Made by a program: the position numbers and the translations under genes. From positions 1-8,592 of the forward strand of contig JAQBNJ010000199.1 in the NCBI GenBank assembly GCA_028288645.1: a stretch of 8,592 nucleotides of DNA, given 5' to 3'. This DNA is from Sediminibacterium sp. (GTDB lineage: Bacteria; Bacteroidota; Bacteroidia; Chitinophagales; Chitinophagaceae). The notes beneath the pieces are model-generated. The model saw nothing but the letters and a program-made list of their open reading frames with translations. It did no database searches and was not told the DNA's origin. Positions within the stretch are counted from its first letter, which is position 1. Each line of letters begins with the position of its first letter. Below are positions 1-6,123 of this stretch, piece after piece.

Positions 1-125
1 GGCAGGCTATCATCCGCCTCATTATTTTGGCCATACGCGGATTGGGAGATCACAAAATAAAATACAACCAGAAGTTTTCCCGGTCGGGGATTTAAAAGAT
101 GATCGTTTCTACCTGTCTTAAACAA
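1..125 (-). CDS. Possible 5' end of a secreted protein gene (partial)
   Basis: Reading the minus strand towards the left edge, one frame stays open and encodes a typical Sec signal peptide: a basic stretch, then KLLVVFYFVISQSAYG, with a possible cleavage after AYG ahead of QNNEADDSL. This looks like the start of an exported protein whose body lies outside the window. No ATG occurs in the frame. A TTG at 125-123 is the best start I can offer, so the start is uncertain. It would lie 41 bases downstream of the glycosylase gene and in the same direction. Against this call, a plus-strand frame (2-121, ending in TAA) is also open and could be the C-terminus of a different protein; its codons (CGG, GGG, AGA, ATA) look less natural. 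Only one of the two is likely real. Confidence 0.33.
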   Translation of the reverse strand, partial: MFKTGRNDHLLNPRPGKLLVVFYFVISQSAYGQNNEADDSL

Positions 126-166
126 ATCAATGATTGAGTAATTAAAGATAGCAACTTTTGGAAAGC

Positions 167-802
167 TCAAAACCTGATATTCTTCCGCTTGATATAAGCG
201 TGCCAGAACACAAAAGCTGCTACTGTTCTATGCGGTCGCCACAATTCGGCAAGTTCTACTATTTCTTCTTTAGTAGTATGAGCTGGCAGTTGCTTTACAT
301 GTTTTACACTATTCATCAATGCAATATCACCAGTGGGGAAAAGGTCGGTGCGATGAAGCACCATCATCAGGAAAACATCAACCGTCCAGTTGCCGATGCC
401 CTTTATTTTCGTTAATACAGAACGGATCTCGTCATCCGAAAGGGTTTGCAATTTTTTAATGGAGAGTTCTCCGTCCTCGATCGCGTTTGCCAATGAGCGT
501 GCATACACAATTTTTTGCCGGCTGAAATAGCAGGCTTTTAATTCTTCATCCGATAGCAGCAATAATTTCCTCGGCGTTACGGTACCAATCTTTTCTTTGA
601 GTTTGTTTAATGCGGCTTTGGCGGAAGCAAGTGAGACCTGCTGTTCTAAAATAATATGGATCAATGTTTCGAAATTCGCTTTACGGCTCCATACGGGCGG
701 GTAACCATGCTGCTCAATGATCTCTTTTATATGCGGATCTTTTTTAGCGAGCCGTTTACATAAACCTGCAAAACCGGCTTCATCAAATACTGGCGTAGGC
801 AC
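167..802 (-). CDS. AlkA-like DNA-3-methyladenine glycosylase (HhH-GPD)
   Basis: A 211-aa base-excision repair enzyme of the HhH-GPD superfamily, expected to remove alkylated bases such as 3-methyladenine from DNA in the cytoplasm. Visible marks are LEQQVS (52-57) at the start of the glycosylase fold, the helix-hairpin-helix LTKIKGIGNWT (130-140), and FPTGD with the presumed catalytic Asp159, matching Asp238 of E. coli AlkA. There is no four-cysteine iron-sulfur motif, which separates it from the Nth/MutY branch. It is shorter than E. coli AlkA (282 aa) because the N-terminal TBP-like domain is missing, as in many short AlkA-type proteins. The start is GTG at 802-800, overlapping the TAG stop of the preceding enoyl-CoA hydratase gene (TAGTG), so translation is probably coupled. 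It is the last clear gene of the paaZ run. Substrate range cannot be read from sequence. Confidence 0.9.
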   Translation of the reverse strand: MPTPVFDEAGFAGLCKRLAKKDPHIKEIIEQHGYPPVWSRKANFETLIHIILEQQVSLASAKAALNKLKEKIGTVTPRKLLLLSDEELKACYFSRQKIVYARSLANAIEDGELSIKKLQTLSDDEIRSVLTKIKGIGNWTVDVFLMMVLHRTDLFPTGDIALMNSVKHVKQLPAHTTKEEIVELAELWRPHRTVAAFVFWHAYIKRKNIRF

Positions 803-1581
803 TAAGTTTTTTGTTTCTCTTTAAATTTCTTTATGAACTGTTTGCTATAGTCGCTTAATATCAAACGTCCACTGATGGCTGCACGTTGTTGTAACAGTTC
901 ATCCCAGTGTTCCGTTCCCTTCCACAATATTTTTTTGATCTCGTGCATGGCTTCAGAAGAAGAATGCGATAAAGTAGTTGATAAACGTATGATCGAATCA
1001 TCAACGCCGGCAATATCTGCATGGAGTTCTGCGTACAATCCTTTTCTTCTTGCCCAGTCTGCTGAGCGCCACATACTGGAGTCGATAGTTAATTGCGAGA
1101 AAGCAGATAAGCCAAGTTTTCTTTCTACAGCGGGGCCAACCACAAATGGGCCGATACCCATTGCTAATTCGCTCAGTTTGATATCTGATCCTTCAACGGC
1201 TATTGCATAATCTGCGGAAGCGGCCAGGCCAACACCGCCGCCAATACATTTACCCTGGATACGTGCAATAGTGAACTGCGGCACTTTGCGCATGGCATTG
1301 ATCACTTGAGCAAAGCCTAAGAAAAAATGCAACCCCTCTTTTTCTGTATTGATCGCCGCCAACTCATCAAAGGAAGCACCTGCGCAAAATACTTTCTCGC
1401 CCGCCGAACGGAGAATGATCACTTTTGTTTCTTTATTCAACCCCTCGCTATGAATGCCTTTTGCCAATGCATCCAATATTTTTCCGGGCAACGAATTGCT
1501 TTGCGGATGAAAGAACTCTATGGTGGCGATGCCATGTTCCCGTTCTACTTTAACGTAGCCGTCTTTTATCTCTTCGATCAT
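802..1581 (-). CDS. Enoyl-CoA hydratase/isomerase (crotonase) family protein
   Basis: A 259-aa crotonase-fold protein acting on a CoA thioester in the cytoplasm. The oxyanion-hole regions are visible as CAGASFDEL (66-74) and KCIGGGVGLAASAD (111-124). Of the two catalytic glutamates of rat enoyl-CoA hydratase, the second (Glu164) corresponds to Glu138 in LSELAMGIG, while the first (Glu144) is replaced by Gly118. The spacing of exactly 20 residues supports this alignment. Sequences with GGGVGLA and GPFVVGPAVERK are, from memory, a recurrent Bacteroidota subgroup often labelled enoyl-CoA or methylglutaconyl-CoA hydratase. Loss of Glu144 leaves simple hydration in doubt, and isomerase or another activity is possible. 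Downstream of paaZ it may act like PaaF/PaaG in phenylacetate breakdown, or in branched-chain amino acid breakdown. Its ATG overlaps the upstream stop (TAATG), and its stop overlaps the glycosylase GTG. Confidence 0.88.
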   Translation of the reverse strand: MIEEIKDGYVKVEREHGIATIEFFHPQSNSLPGKILDALAKGIHSEGLNKETKVIILRSAGEKVFCAGASFDELAAINTEKEGLHFFLGFAQVINAMRKVPQFTIARIQGKCIGGGVGLAASADYAIAVEGSDIKLSELAMGIGPFVVGPAVERKLGLSAFSQLTIDSSMWRSADWARRKGLYAELHADIAGVDDSIIRLSTTLSHSSSEAMHEIKKILWKGTEHWDELLQQRAAISGRLILSDYSKQFIKKFKEKQKT

Positions 1582-1970
1582 TATGCTAAGTTATTAAATC
1601 GTCTGAAAAAGCCATCTTTTAAAAGATTTACGTTGAAATTAACCAGCACGCCATTTCTTACACCCGAAAGCTTAAGATAGGTGTGGATTTGTTTAAAATG
1701 TACAGGAACCAACTGATCTATCGATTTTATTTCTACAATTACAAGTCCTTGAACCAATAGATCGGCCCTGAATCCATCTTCGAAGTTAATTCCGTCGTAT
1801 ATAACTGGAATAGGTTTTTGTCTTTGAACGTCGAAGGATCTTTTAATCAACTCGTAGGTGAGTACCTGTTCGTATACGGATTCAAATAGACCGGGGCCTA
1901 ATTCATTGTGAATCTTAATACAGGCGTCAAGTATTGATTTAATAATGGTATTTACTTCTTGCGAATTCAT
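1581..1970 (-). CDS. GxxExxY family protein, PD-(D/E)xK-like (PF13366)
   Basis: A 129-aa protein carrying the name-giving motif as GLFESVY (Gly27, Glu30, Tyr33). Further on, RADLLVQGLVIVEIK gives Asp70, Glu80 and Lys82, the layout of a PD-(D/E)xK nuclease core, with Gln94 in HFKQIHTYLK as an additional core position. The fold suggests a nuclease or nucleic-acid-linked role, but the cellular function of this family is not established to my knowledge. Length is normal and the catalytic set looks intact. The ATG at 1970-1968 lies just inside a long inverted repeat (right end of the left arm pair, 1976), so the hairpin could cover the initiation region. The TAA stop shares a base with the ATG of the enoyl-CoA hydratase gene. 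It sits between two catabolic genes, which hints at insertion as a cassette. Confidence 0.88.
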   Translation of the reverse strand: MNSQEVNTIIKSILDACIKIHNELGPGLFESVYEQVLTYELIKRSFDVQRQKPIPVIYDGINFEDGFRADLLVQGLVIVEIKSIDQLVPVHFKQIHTYLKLSGVRNGVLVNFNVNLLKDGFFRRFNNLA

Positions 1971-1975
1971 TTGTT

Positions 1976-2116
1976 TTCAATAAAAGAAAAACGAAGAAAA
2001 AAAGAGTCATCGTAAATGTAGACCTCTTAACATTTGTAAACAATAGGTATTTACCGCAAAAAGTAGAGGTTTAAACACGCAGAGACGCTTTTTTTCTTCG
2101 TTTTTCTTTTATTGAA
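1976..2116. repeat. Perfect 29-bp inverted repeat around the paaZ/GxxExxY gap
   Basis: The arms 1976-2004 and 2088-2116 are exact reverse complements over 29 bases. After one mismatch (2005/2087) pairing continues for three more bases. One arm is nearly pure purine, the other nearly pure pyrimidine. The 83-base centre holds a nested 6-bp pair, ACCTCT (2022-2027) with AGAGGT (2065-2070), and a CGCAGAGACGC string near 2078-2088. The right arm contains the last codons and the stop of paaZ, and the left arm ends five bases before the GxxExxY ATG. It could be a transcription or translation control hairpin, or the trace of a mobile palindromic element. Confidence 0.9.
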
Positions 2117-4157
2117 CTCTTTTTTCTACCATCGTCAATATAGTAGCCACCCCAACCACTTCATCCGTCTCATCAAATATCTCTACTAACCATTTCACAA
2201 TCCCTTTGAGAATATCGGTAGCTTCTTTTTGCTCCTGTCCTATTTTCTCCTTGCAGGAAAAACGGATATAGATCTCAGCGCCGGGGTAAACAGGTTTGGT
2301 AAAACGCAGTTCATCGATGCCATAATTTAAGAGTACAGGATTCTTTTCATAACTGTCTACGAATAGCCCGGCGGCCGCGCTCATGATAAAATATCCATGT
2401 GCCACCTGCCGTTCAAACATTGTTCCTTCGAAATCAGTGTCGGTCAGATGCGCATAGAAATGATCTCCGCTCAGGTCGGCAAAACGATCGATGTCTTCTG
2501 AAGTAATGAGCCTTTTTTCTGTAACCAACTGGTCACCGATCTCCAGCTCTTCAAAATATTTTTTGAAAGGATGGATGCCATTGTTTTTTCCTGTCGCGCC
2601 TGGTTGGTAAACATTACTTATCGCCGTGATCATATCCGGCGAACCCTGTATGGCTACGCGTTGCATATAATGCTTAACGCCGCGTATACCGCCCATCTCT
2701 TCGCCACCGCCTGCGCGACCCGGACCGCCATGCACCAGCAAGGGCAGCGGTGAACCATGACCCGTACTTTCTTTCGCACACTGTTCATTTAAAATAAGGA
2801 TACGGCCATGATACATGCCCGCGCCTAATACATATTGTTTTGCGATGCTTTGATCTGCTGTAACAATCGAACTCACCAAAGAGCCCTTGCCCATTTTTGA
2901 TAATGCGATCGCATCATCCATAGAAGCATAAGGCATTAAGGTTGATACGGGGCCGAAAGCTTCTACCTCGTGTACTTCTTTGCTGCTGAGCGGGTGATCA
3001 TTCAATAACAGGATCGGGCTCATGAATGCGCCTTTGTGTTGATCTGCATCGATCACTTCAACACTGTCGAGAGAGCCGTAAATAATTTGCGAGGAAGCCA
3101 ATAATTTCTGTACCTGCTCTTTTACTTCTTTCCGCTGCAATTCACCTGCGAGGGAACCCATTCTTACTTTTTCATTCAGCGGGTTACCGATAGTTGTTTG
3201 CGATAAAGCCTTACCCAACGCGATCTGTACAGCTTCCAGTTTATTTTCCGGAACAAATATTCTTCGGATAGCGGTGCATTTTTGTCCGCATTTGGTTGTC
3301 ATTTCTTTTCTTACTTCTTTGATAAAAATATCCCACTCAGGCATGCCCGGCGTTACATCTTCACCGAGAACAATACAGTTGAGCGAATCGGCTTCCATGG
3401 TGAAGGGAACATTTTCCTGCATCACGCGTTTACCTGATTTCAGCATTAATCCGGTAGAAGCGGATCCGGTAAAAGTGATCACATCCTGCGAGCCAACATG
3501 ATCCAGCATATCGCCCGCACTGCCGCAAAGCAATTGCAAAGCGCCATCCGGCAAAATGCCCGATGCGGCAATTTGTTTCACAACAGCTTCAGTCAGGTAA
3601 GAAGTTACGGTTGCCGGCTTAACAACAGCAGGCATCCCTGCTAATAAATTAACTGCTATTTTTTCAAGCATTCCCCAGACAGGAAAATTGAATGCGTTGA
3701 TATGAACGGCTACGCCTTCTTTGGGGATCAGTAAGTGATGACCCATGAATGTATTCGCTTTACCAAGCGGGTGGTTTTCACCATCAAGGCAATAGGGTGT
3801 ATCGGGAAATTTTCTCCGGAGTGATGCATAAGAAAAAAGATTTCCGATACCGCCTTCAATATCAACCCAGCTATCTGCTTTGGTTGCACCGGTTTGGTAG
3901 CTGATGCGGTAAAATTCATCGAGGTGTTCACGAAGATGAAGAGCCAACGCGCGTAACATCACGCCTCTCTCATGAAAACTCATTTTGCGGAGTGCGGGGT
4001 TTCCTTTGGTTCTTGCATAATCAAGTACTGATGCAAAGTCCAGCCCCTTGGTAGAAGTCTGCGCGAACTGCTCGCCGGTAACGGCATTGTACAAAGCCTG
4101 GCCATCGCCATCGCCTTTGATCCATTTGCCGAGGATATAATTTTCTAGTGCTTGCAT
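2109..4157 (-). CDS. paaZ: PaaZ, oxepin-CoA hydrolase / semialdehyde dehydrogenase fusion
   Basis: A 682-aa bifunctional enzyme of the aerobic phenylacetyl-CoA pathway. The C-terminal hydratase domain opens the oxepin-CoA ring, and the N-terminal NADP-dependent aldehyde dehydrogenase oxidises the resulting semialdehyde to 3-oxo-5,6-dehydrosuberyl-CoA. It is close in length to E. coli PaaZ (681 aa) and aligns with it along its whole length. The dehydrogenase (about 1-515) shows HINAFNFPVWGMLEK (152-166), catalytic Glu255 in TMEADS and catalytic Cys294 in GQKCTAIRR. A linker carrying IHPFKKYFEEL (528-538) leads to the MaoC-like hydratase domain with Asp565 and His570 in GDHFYAH, matching E. coli Asp561/His566. 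Both active sites look intact. It is the first gene of a minus-strand run. The other paa genes (ring 1,2-epoxidase, PaaH, PaaJ, PaaK) are not in the window. Confidence 0.97.
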   Translation of the reverse strand: MQALENYILGKWIKGDGDGQALYNAVTGEQFAQTSTKGLDFASVLDYARTKGNPALRKMSFHERGVMLRALALHLREHLDEFYRISYQTGATKADSWVDIEGGIGNLFSYASLRRKFPDTPYCLDGENHPLGKANTFMGHHLLIPKEGVAVHINAFNFPVWGMLEKIAVNLLAGMPAVVKPATVTSYLTEAVVKQIAASGILPDGALQLLCGSAGDMLDHVGSQDVITFTGSASTGLMLKSGKRVMQENVPFTMEADSLNCIVLGEDVTPGMPEWDIFIKEVRKEMTTKCGQKCTAIRRIFVPENKLEAVQIALGKALSQTTIGNPLNEKVRMGSLAGELQRKEVKEQVQKLLASSQIIYGSLDSVEVIDADQHKGAFMSPILLLNDHPLSSKEVHEVEAFGPVSTLMPYASMDDAIALSKMGKGSLVSSIVTADQSIAKQYVLGAGMYHGRILILNEQCAKESTGHGSPLPLLVHGGPGRAGGGEEMGGIRGVKHYMQRVAIQGSPDMITAISNVYQPGATGKNNGIHPFKKYFEELEIGDQLVTEKRLITSEDIDRFADLSGDHFYAHLTDTDFEGTMFERQVAHGYFIMSAAAGLFVDSYEKNPVLLNYGIDELRFTKPVYPGAEIYIRFSCKEKIGQEQKEATDILKGIVKWLVEIFDETDEVVGVATILTMVEKRVQ

Positions 4158-4177
4158 AGCCTGCGTTTATAGGATAA

Positions 4178-4185
4178 CAAAGCTA
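4178..4185 (-). promoter_or_regulatory. Candidate -7 promoter element for paaZ
   Basis: On the minus strand this reads TAGCTTTG, an exact match to the Bacteroidota TAnnTTTG element, 20 bases before the paaZ ATG. No good -33 TTTG is present 19-20 bases further upstream. Instead that position is occupied by the dyad TTCGCGTTGCGAA (4205-4217), which could bind a regulator. Transcription would start close to the gene, giving a very short leader. Confidence 0.45.
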
Positions 4186-4204
4186 ACGATTGGTAGGTTT
4201 TGAA

Positions 4205-4217
4205 TTCGCGTTGCGAA
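4205..4217. repeat. Short dyad in the paaZ upstream region
   Basis: TTCGCGTTGCGAA has perfect 5-bp arms (TTCGC/GCGAA) around a three-base centre. It falls where the -33 element of the proposed paaZ promoter would be, so it is a possible operator. Short dyads occur by chance, and no regulator gene lies nearby. Confidence 0.35.
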
Positions 4218-4230
4218 GAAAAAATGTAAC

Positions 4231-4246
4231 TTTATTTATAAATAAA
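4231..4246. repeat. 16-bp perfect palindrome, all A/T
   Basis: TTTATTTATAAATAAA is its own reverse complement. It lies between the divergent paaZ and the 185-aa orphan gene, and could be a regulator site. Low complexity makes a chance origin plausible. Confidence 0.4.
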
Positions 4247-4325
4247 TTGTTGTATCTGTAATAGAAATAAGTCTTGAATTTGGGAGGGGATAGCGTAATT
4301 TAAATGTTGCCTACAATGTTTTAAA

Positions 4326-4883
4326 ATGAGCGTACAAATATATAAAAGGACAATAATTCAAAATCTTGAGAACCTGAAAATTCTCAACACTGGTTTAGTT
4401 TTGCAAATTAATCAAATCAATACCCAGCCTGAGCTACAAAAATTTTATGGTCAAATAAAAAGAAATAGAGCAAATCTTTTACATCATTATCAGTTAGGTA
4501 AGAAAAGAGGATTTTCTTTTAATAAATCCATTGATGAGCTTTGGGAGAACTATGATCACTCTATCATTAAGAATACAATTAAAGAAATTAAGGCACTTAA
4601 AGAAAAGCAAGATTTGCAACAACAGGCAATAAAAAGAAAAGCTACCTATTATAAAATGAAAGCTACATGCCTTTCTAAACTTAAAAAAAATAAAGATAGA
4701 GTCGGTGAAAGAATCATAGATGGTATTCGCAATGCATCCTGCAAGGAGGAAATTGATAAAATTTTAGACGGGCTCCCAATCATTTTATTATTAGACCTTC
4801 GCCTTCGAAAATCAAAATATGGAGATCAGCACTTAACAAGAAATTCTATATATAGGGCAATAAGTGTACCTAAGACAAATTAA
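4326..4883 (+). CDS. Hypothetical basic, helical 185-aa protein
   Basis: I do not recognise this protein. It is rich in Lys, Ile, Leu, Gln and Asn, has no signal peptide and no clear membrane segment, and residues about 80-125 are heavily charged with leucine/isoleucine spacing that suggests a long helix or coiled coil (KNTIKEIKALKEKQDLQQQ). No catalytic or metal-binding motif is apparent. The base composition is much richer in A/T than in paaZ or adk, and codons are strongly A/T-ending, a sign of acquired DNA. Upstream is a weak promoter candidate: TTTG at 4279-4282, 19 bases, then AAATGTTG at 4302-4309, which fits TAnnTTTG with two mismatches. It is followed on the same strand by a ParD/ParE pair, 110 bases downstream with its own promoter. 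The uninterrupted 185-codon frame on AT-rich DNA supports a real gene. Confidence 0.65.
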   Translation: MSVQIYKRTIIQNLENLKILNTGLVLQINQINTQPELQKFYGQIKRNRANLLHHYQLGKKRGFSFNKSIDELWENYDHSIIKNTIKEIKALKEKQDLQQQAIKRKATYYKMKATCLSKLKKNKDRVGERIIDGIRNASCKEEIDKILDGLPIILLLDLRLRKSKYGDQHLTRNSIYRAISVPKTN

Positions 4884-4950
4884 GACTGTAGCCAACATCA
4901 GTTTCAAACAATTGGGGTTTGACCCAACGTGTCACCCAATCTATAGAGAT

Positions 4951-4981
4951 TTTGAACAAATACCAATTATTGGTATCTTTA
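4951..4981 (+). promoter_or_regulatory. Candidate parDE promoter
   Basis: TTTG at 4951-4954 is followed, after exactly 19 bases, by TATCTTTA at 4974-4981, one mismatch from the Bacteroidota TTTG-N19-TAnnTTTG pattern. The parD ATG is 12 bases further on, giving a very short leader. The spacer holds a palindrome that could block polymerase when bound. Confidence 0.6.
4960..4976 (+). promoter_or_regulatory. Palindromic operator candidate for ParD autoregulation
   Basis: ATACCAATTATTGGTAT has perfect 8-bp arms around one central base. It lies within the promoter spacer and overlaps the first bases of the -7 element, 17 bases before parD. Ribbon-helix-helix antitoxins of the ParD type bind such dyads and repress their own operon, so this is a strong operator candidate. 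Binding itself is inferred. Confidence 0.6.
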
Positions 4982-4993
4982 TAAAAAAATTCT

Positions 4994-5236
4994 ATGGCAC
5001 GTAATACTTCCATATTATTAGGCGAACACTTTGAGGAATTTATTTCCGCCAAAGTATCATCGGGCAAGTTCAACTCGGCAAGTGAAGTAATTAGAACTGC
5101 TTTAAGGCTTTTAGAAGCTGAGGAATTCAAAATAAAAGATCTTAATAAAGCTCTTTCACAAGGCGAAAAGAGTGGAATGGAAGAGAATTTTGATCCCAAA
5201 GCGAATTTAAAAAAGCTACACAGTAAGTTTTCATGA
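4994..5236 (+). CDS. parD: ParD-type ribbon-helix-helix antitoxin
   Basis: An 80-aa antitoxin of a type II toxin-antitoxin pair. The N-terminus (2-41) is a typical ParD ribbon-helix-helix DNA-binding domain: a beta strand RNTSILLGEHF, then EEFISAKVSSGKFNSASEV and IRTALRLLE, including the family-typical SGKFNSASEVIR stretch. The C-terminal half (42-80) is charged and probably disordered until it wraps the toxin. It should neutralise the ParE protein encoded just downstream and repress the operon through the palindrome at 4960-4976. The stop overlaps the toxin start by four bases (ATGA), ensuring coupled synthesis. The length is normal. A longer open frame on the opposite strand (4870-5199) is a shadow. 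Confidence 0.92.
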   Translation: MARNTSILLGEHFEEFISAKVSSGKFNSASEVIRTALRLLEAEEFKIKDLNKALSQGEKSGMEENFDPKANLKKLHSKFS

Positions 5237-5535
5237 AGGCATTCCCTTTTGTCATTAGTAAAAAGGCCGTTTCCGATCTGGAAGAAATTTGGCTTTATAC
5301 CGTTGAGAAATGGTCTATGGAGCAGGCAGATCGCTACTACAGTTTAATATTTGATGAAATCAATTACATCTGCAAGAACATCAATACCGGTAAATCAATG
5401 GAACATATTCGAAAAGGTTATCGAGCATCGAAGGTTAAATCACATTTTATTTTCTACAGGATTTTAAATGATAGAATAGAGGTCATTAGAATTTTGCACG
5501 AAAGAATGGACATTGAAAGTCGACTGAACGATTAA
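5233..5535 (+). CDS. parE: ParE-type toxin (RelE/ParE superfamily)
   Basis: A 100-aa toxin partner of the ParD antitoxin. Residues 11-50 form the predicted helical hairpin (KAVSDLEEIWLYTVEKW, then MEQADRYYSLIFDEI). The C-terminal sheet carries YRASKVKSHFIFYR (63-76) and RILHERMD (86-93), the characteristic end of ParE proteins. Family members poison DNA gyrase, while RelE relatives cut mRNA on ribosomes. The tail and the ParD partner favour the gyrase type, which is inference. It overlaps parD by ATGA and has full length with no damage, so the pair looks functional. It may stabilise the AT-rich patch it sits in. No further gene follows on this strand; the next gene is convergent. Confidence 0.92.
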   Translation: MKAFPFVISKKAVSDLEEIWLYTVEKWSMEQADRYYSLIFDEINYICKNINTGKSMEHIRKGYRASKVKSHFIFYRILNDRIEVIRILHERMDIESRLND

Positions 5536-5553
5536 ATGATTGCGTACAACACC

Positions 5554-5585
5554 GCCTTCGGGTCCCGAATTTTCAGGAGGGCTTG
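5554..5585. repeat. GC-rich hairpin between parE and the DinB-like gene
   Basis: TTCGGGTCCCGAA (5557-5569) is a perfect 6-bp inverted repeat around one base, and it is embedded in a wider imperfect pair (GCC near 5554 with GGC near 5579). It lies between convergent genes, so a terminator is natural to suspect, but no T-run follows on either strand in the proper place (the A-run at 5589-5595 is on the wrong side for both). It is much richer in G/C than the parDE genes and may mark the edge of the acquired patch. Confidence 0.45.
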
Positions 5586-5605
5586 ACGAAAAAAATAACT
5601 TCATT

Positions 5606-6073
5606 TTAATCTACCAATTCAAACTGCCTCAGATGATGCCTCACATGTTTATCCAAATACCGCATCTGCAATTCATAATCCAGCTCACCAAAAACAGGAT
5701 GCATCAGTAATTTGGAATGATCAGGTGCATAGGTGGTAAACACATCATCGATCTCCGGCTCAAGTTTAGCAATGGCTTCTGCTATGCCTGCATATTTATG
5801 CGGACGAGGTTCTTCGGGTACAACGGCAATCCTGGTATTTTCGGCAAATGGCTGATCGGTCAAAAGAAAGGCGCGCGTCTTGGCCAATCGTTCCGGGTCA
5901 GCATTTAAAAGCGTCAGCGCGATCTTTCCATTGGCAACTTTGAACACATCACGCATATGCTCCACCATTTGCTGCGCATCCATCTTACCCCATTTGGGTT
6001 TTTGGTCTGATTTCAGTGTATGCAAAAGAGGAACGTATTCGTTTTTAAGAAAATGAACGATACTGTCTATCAT
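5606..6073 (-). CDS. DinB-like protein, DUF1569 type
   Basis: A 155-aa protein that looks like a member of the DinB/YfiT four-helix superfamily, closest in style to DUF1569. Helix 2 holds MVEHMRDVF (His39), and the C-terminal helix holds HPVFGELDYELQMRYLDKHVRHHLRQF with His125, His143 and His147, a layout able to bind one metal ion as in DinB proteins. No signal peptide or membrane segment is seen, so it is probably cytoplasmic. The superfamily includes thiol-dependent transferases and stress-induced proteins, and the specific reaction here is unknown. It stands alone, between the convergent parE and the adk terminator region on its upstream side. The start ATG at 6073-6071 is the only reasonable one for the conserved N-terminus. 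Confidence 0.78.
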   Translation of the reverse strand: MIDSIVHFLKNEYVPLLHTLKSDQKPKWGKMDAQQMVEHMRDVFKVANGKIALTLLNADPERLAKTRAFLLTDQPFAENTRIAVVPEEPRPHKYAGIAEAIAKLEPEIDDVFTTYAPDHSKLLMHPVFGELDYELQMRYLDKHVRHHLRQFELVD

Positions 6074-6123
6074 GCGGCTAATATTGAATGATGAAGTAAA
6101 TATCGACCGAAATATTGGAGGAA

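Noticed and set aside
2..121. Plus-strand open frame ending in TAA, possible C-terminus of an upstream gene (ends in DDRFYLS)
   Set aside because: It is open, but its codons are less natural and the minus strand gives a convincing signal peptide over the same bases. It was kept only as the alternative.
875..1210. Plus-strand frames inside the enoyl-CoA hydratase gene, here and at 1327-1680
   Set aside because: They are shadows of conserved coding sequence on the other strand.
4912..4927. TTGGG/CCCAA hairpin after the orphan gene as its terminator
   Set aside because: The stem is only 5 bp and no T-run follows.
4870..5199. 109-aa minus-strand frame opposite parD
   Set aside because: It lies antisense to a clear ParD gene and its promoter, and the protein has no recognisable features.
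5541..5587. Integron attC-like site
   Set aside because: The hairpin recalls one, but matching GTTRRRY and RYYYAAC end boxes are not present.
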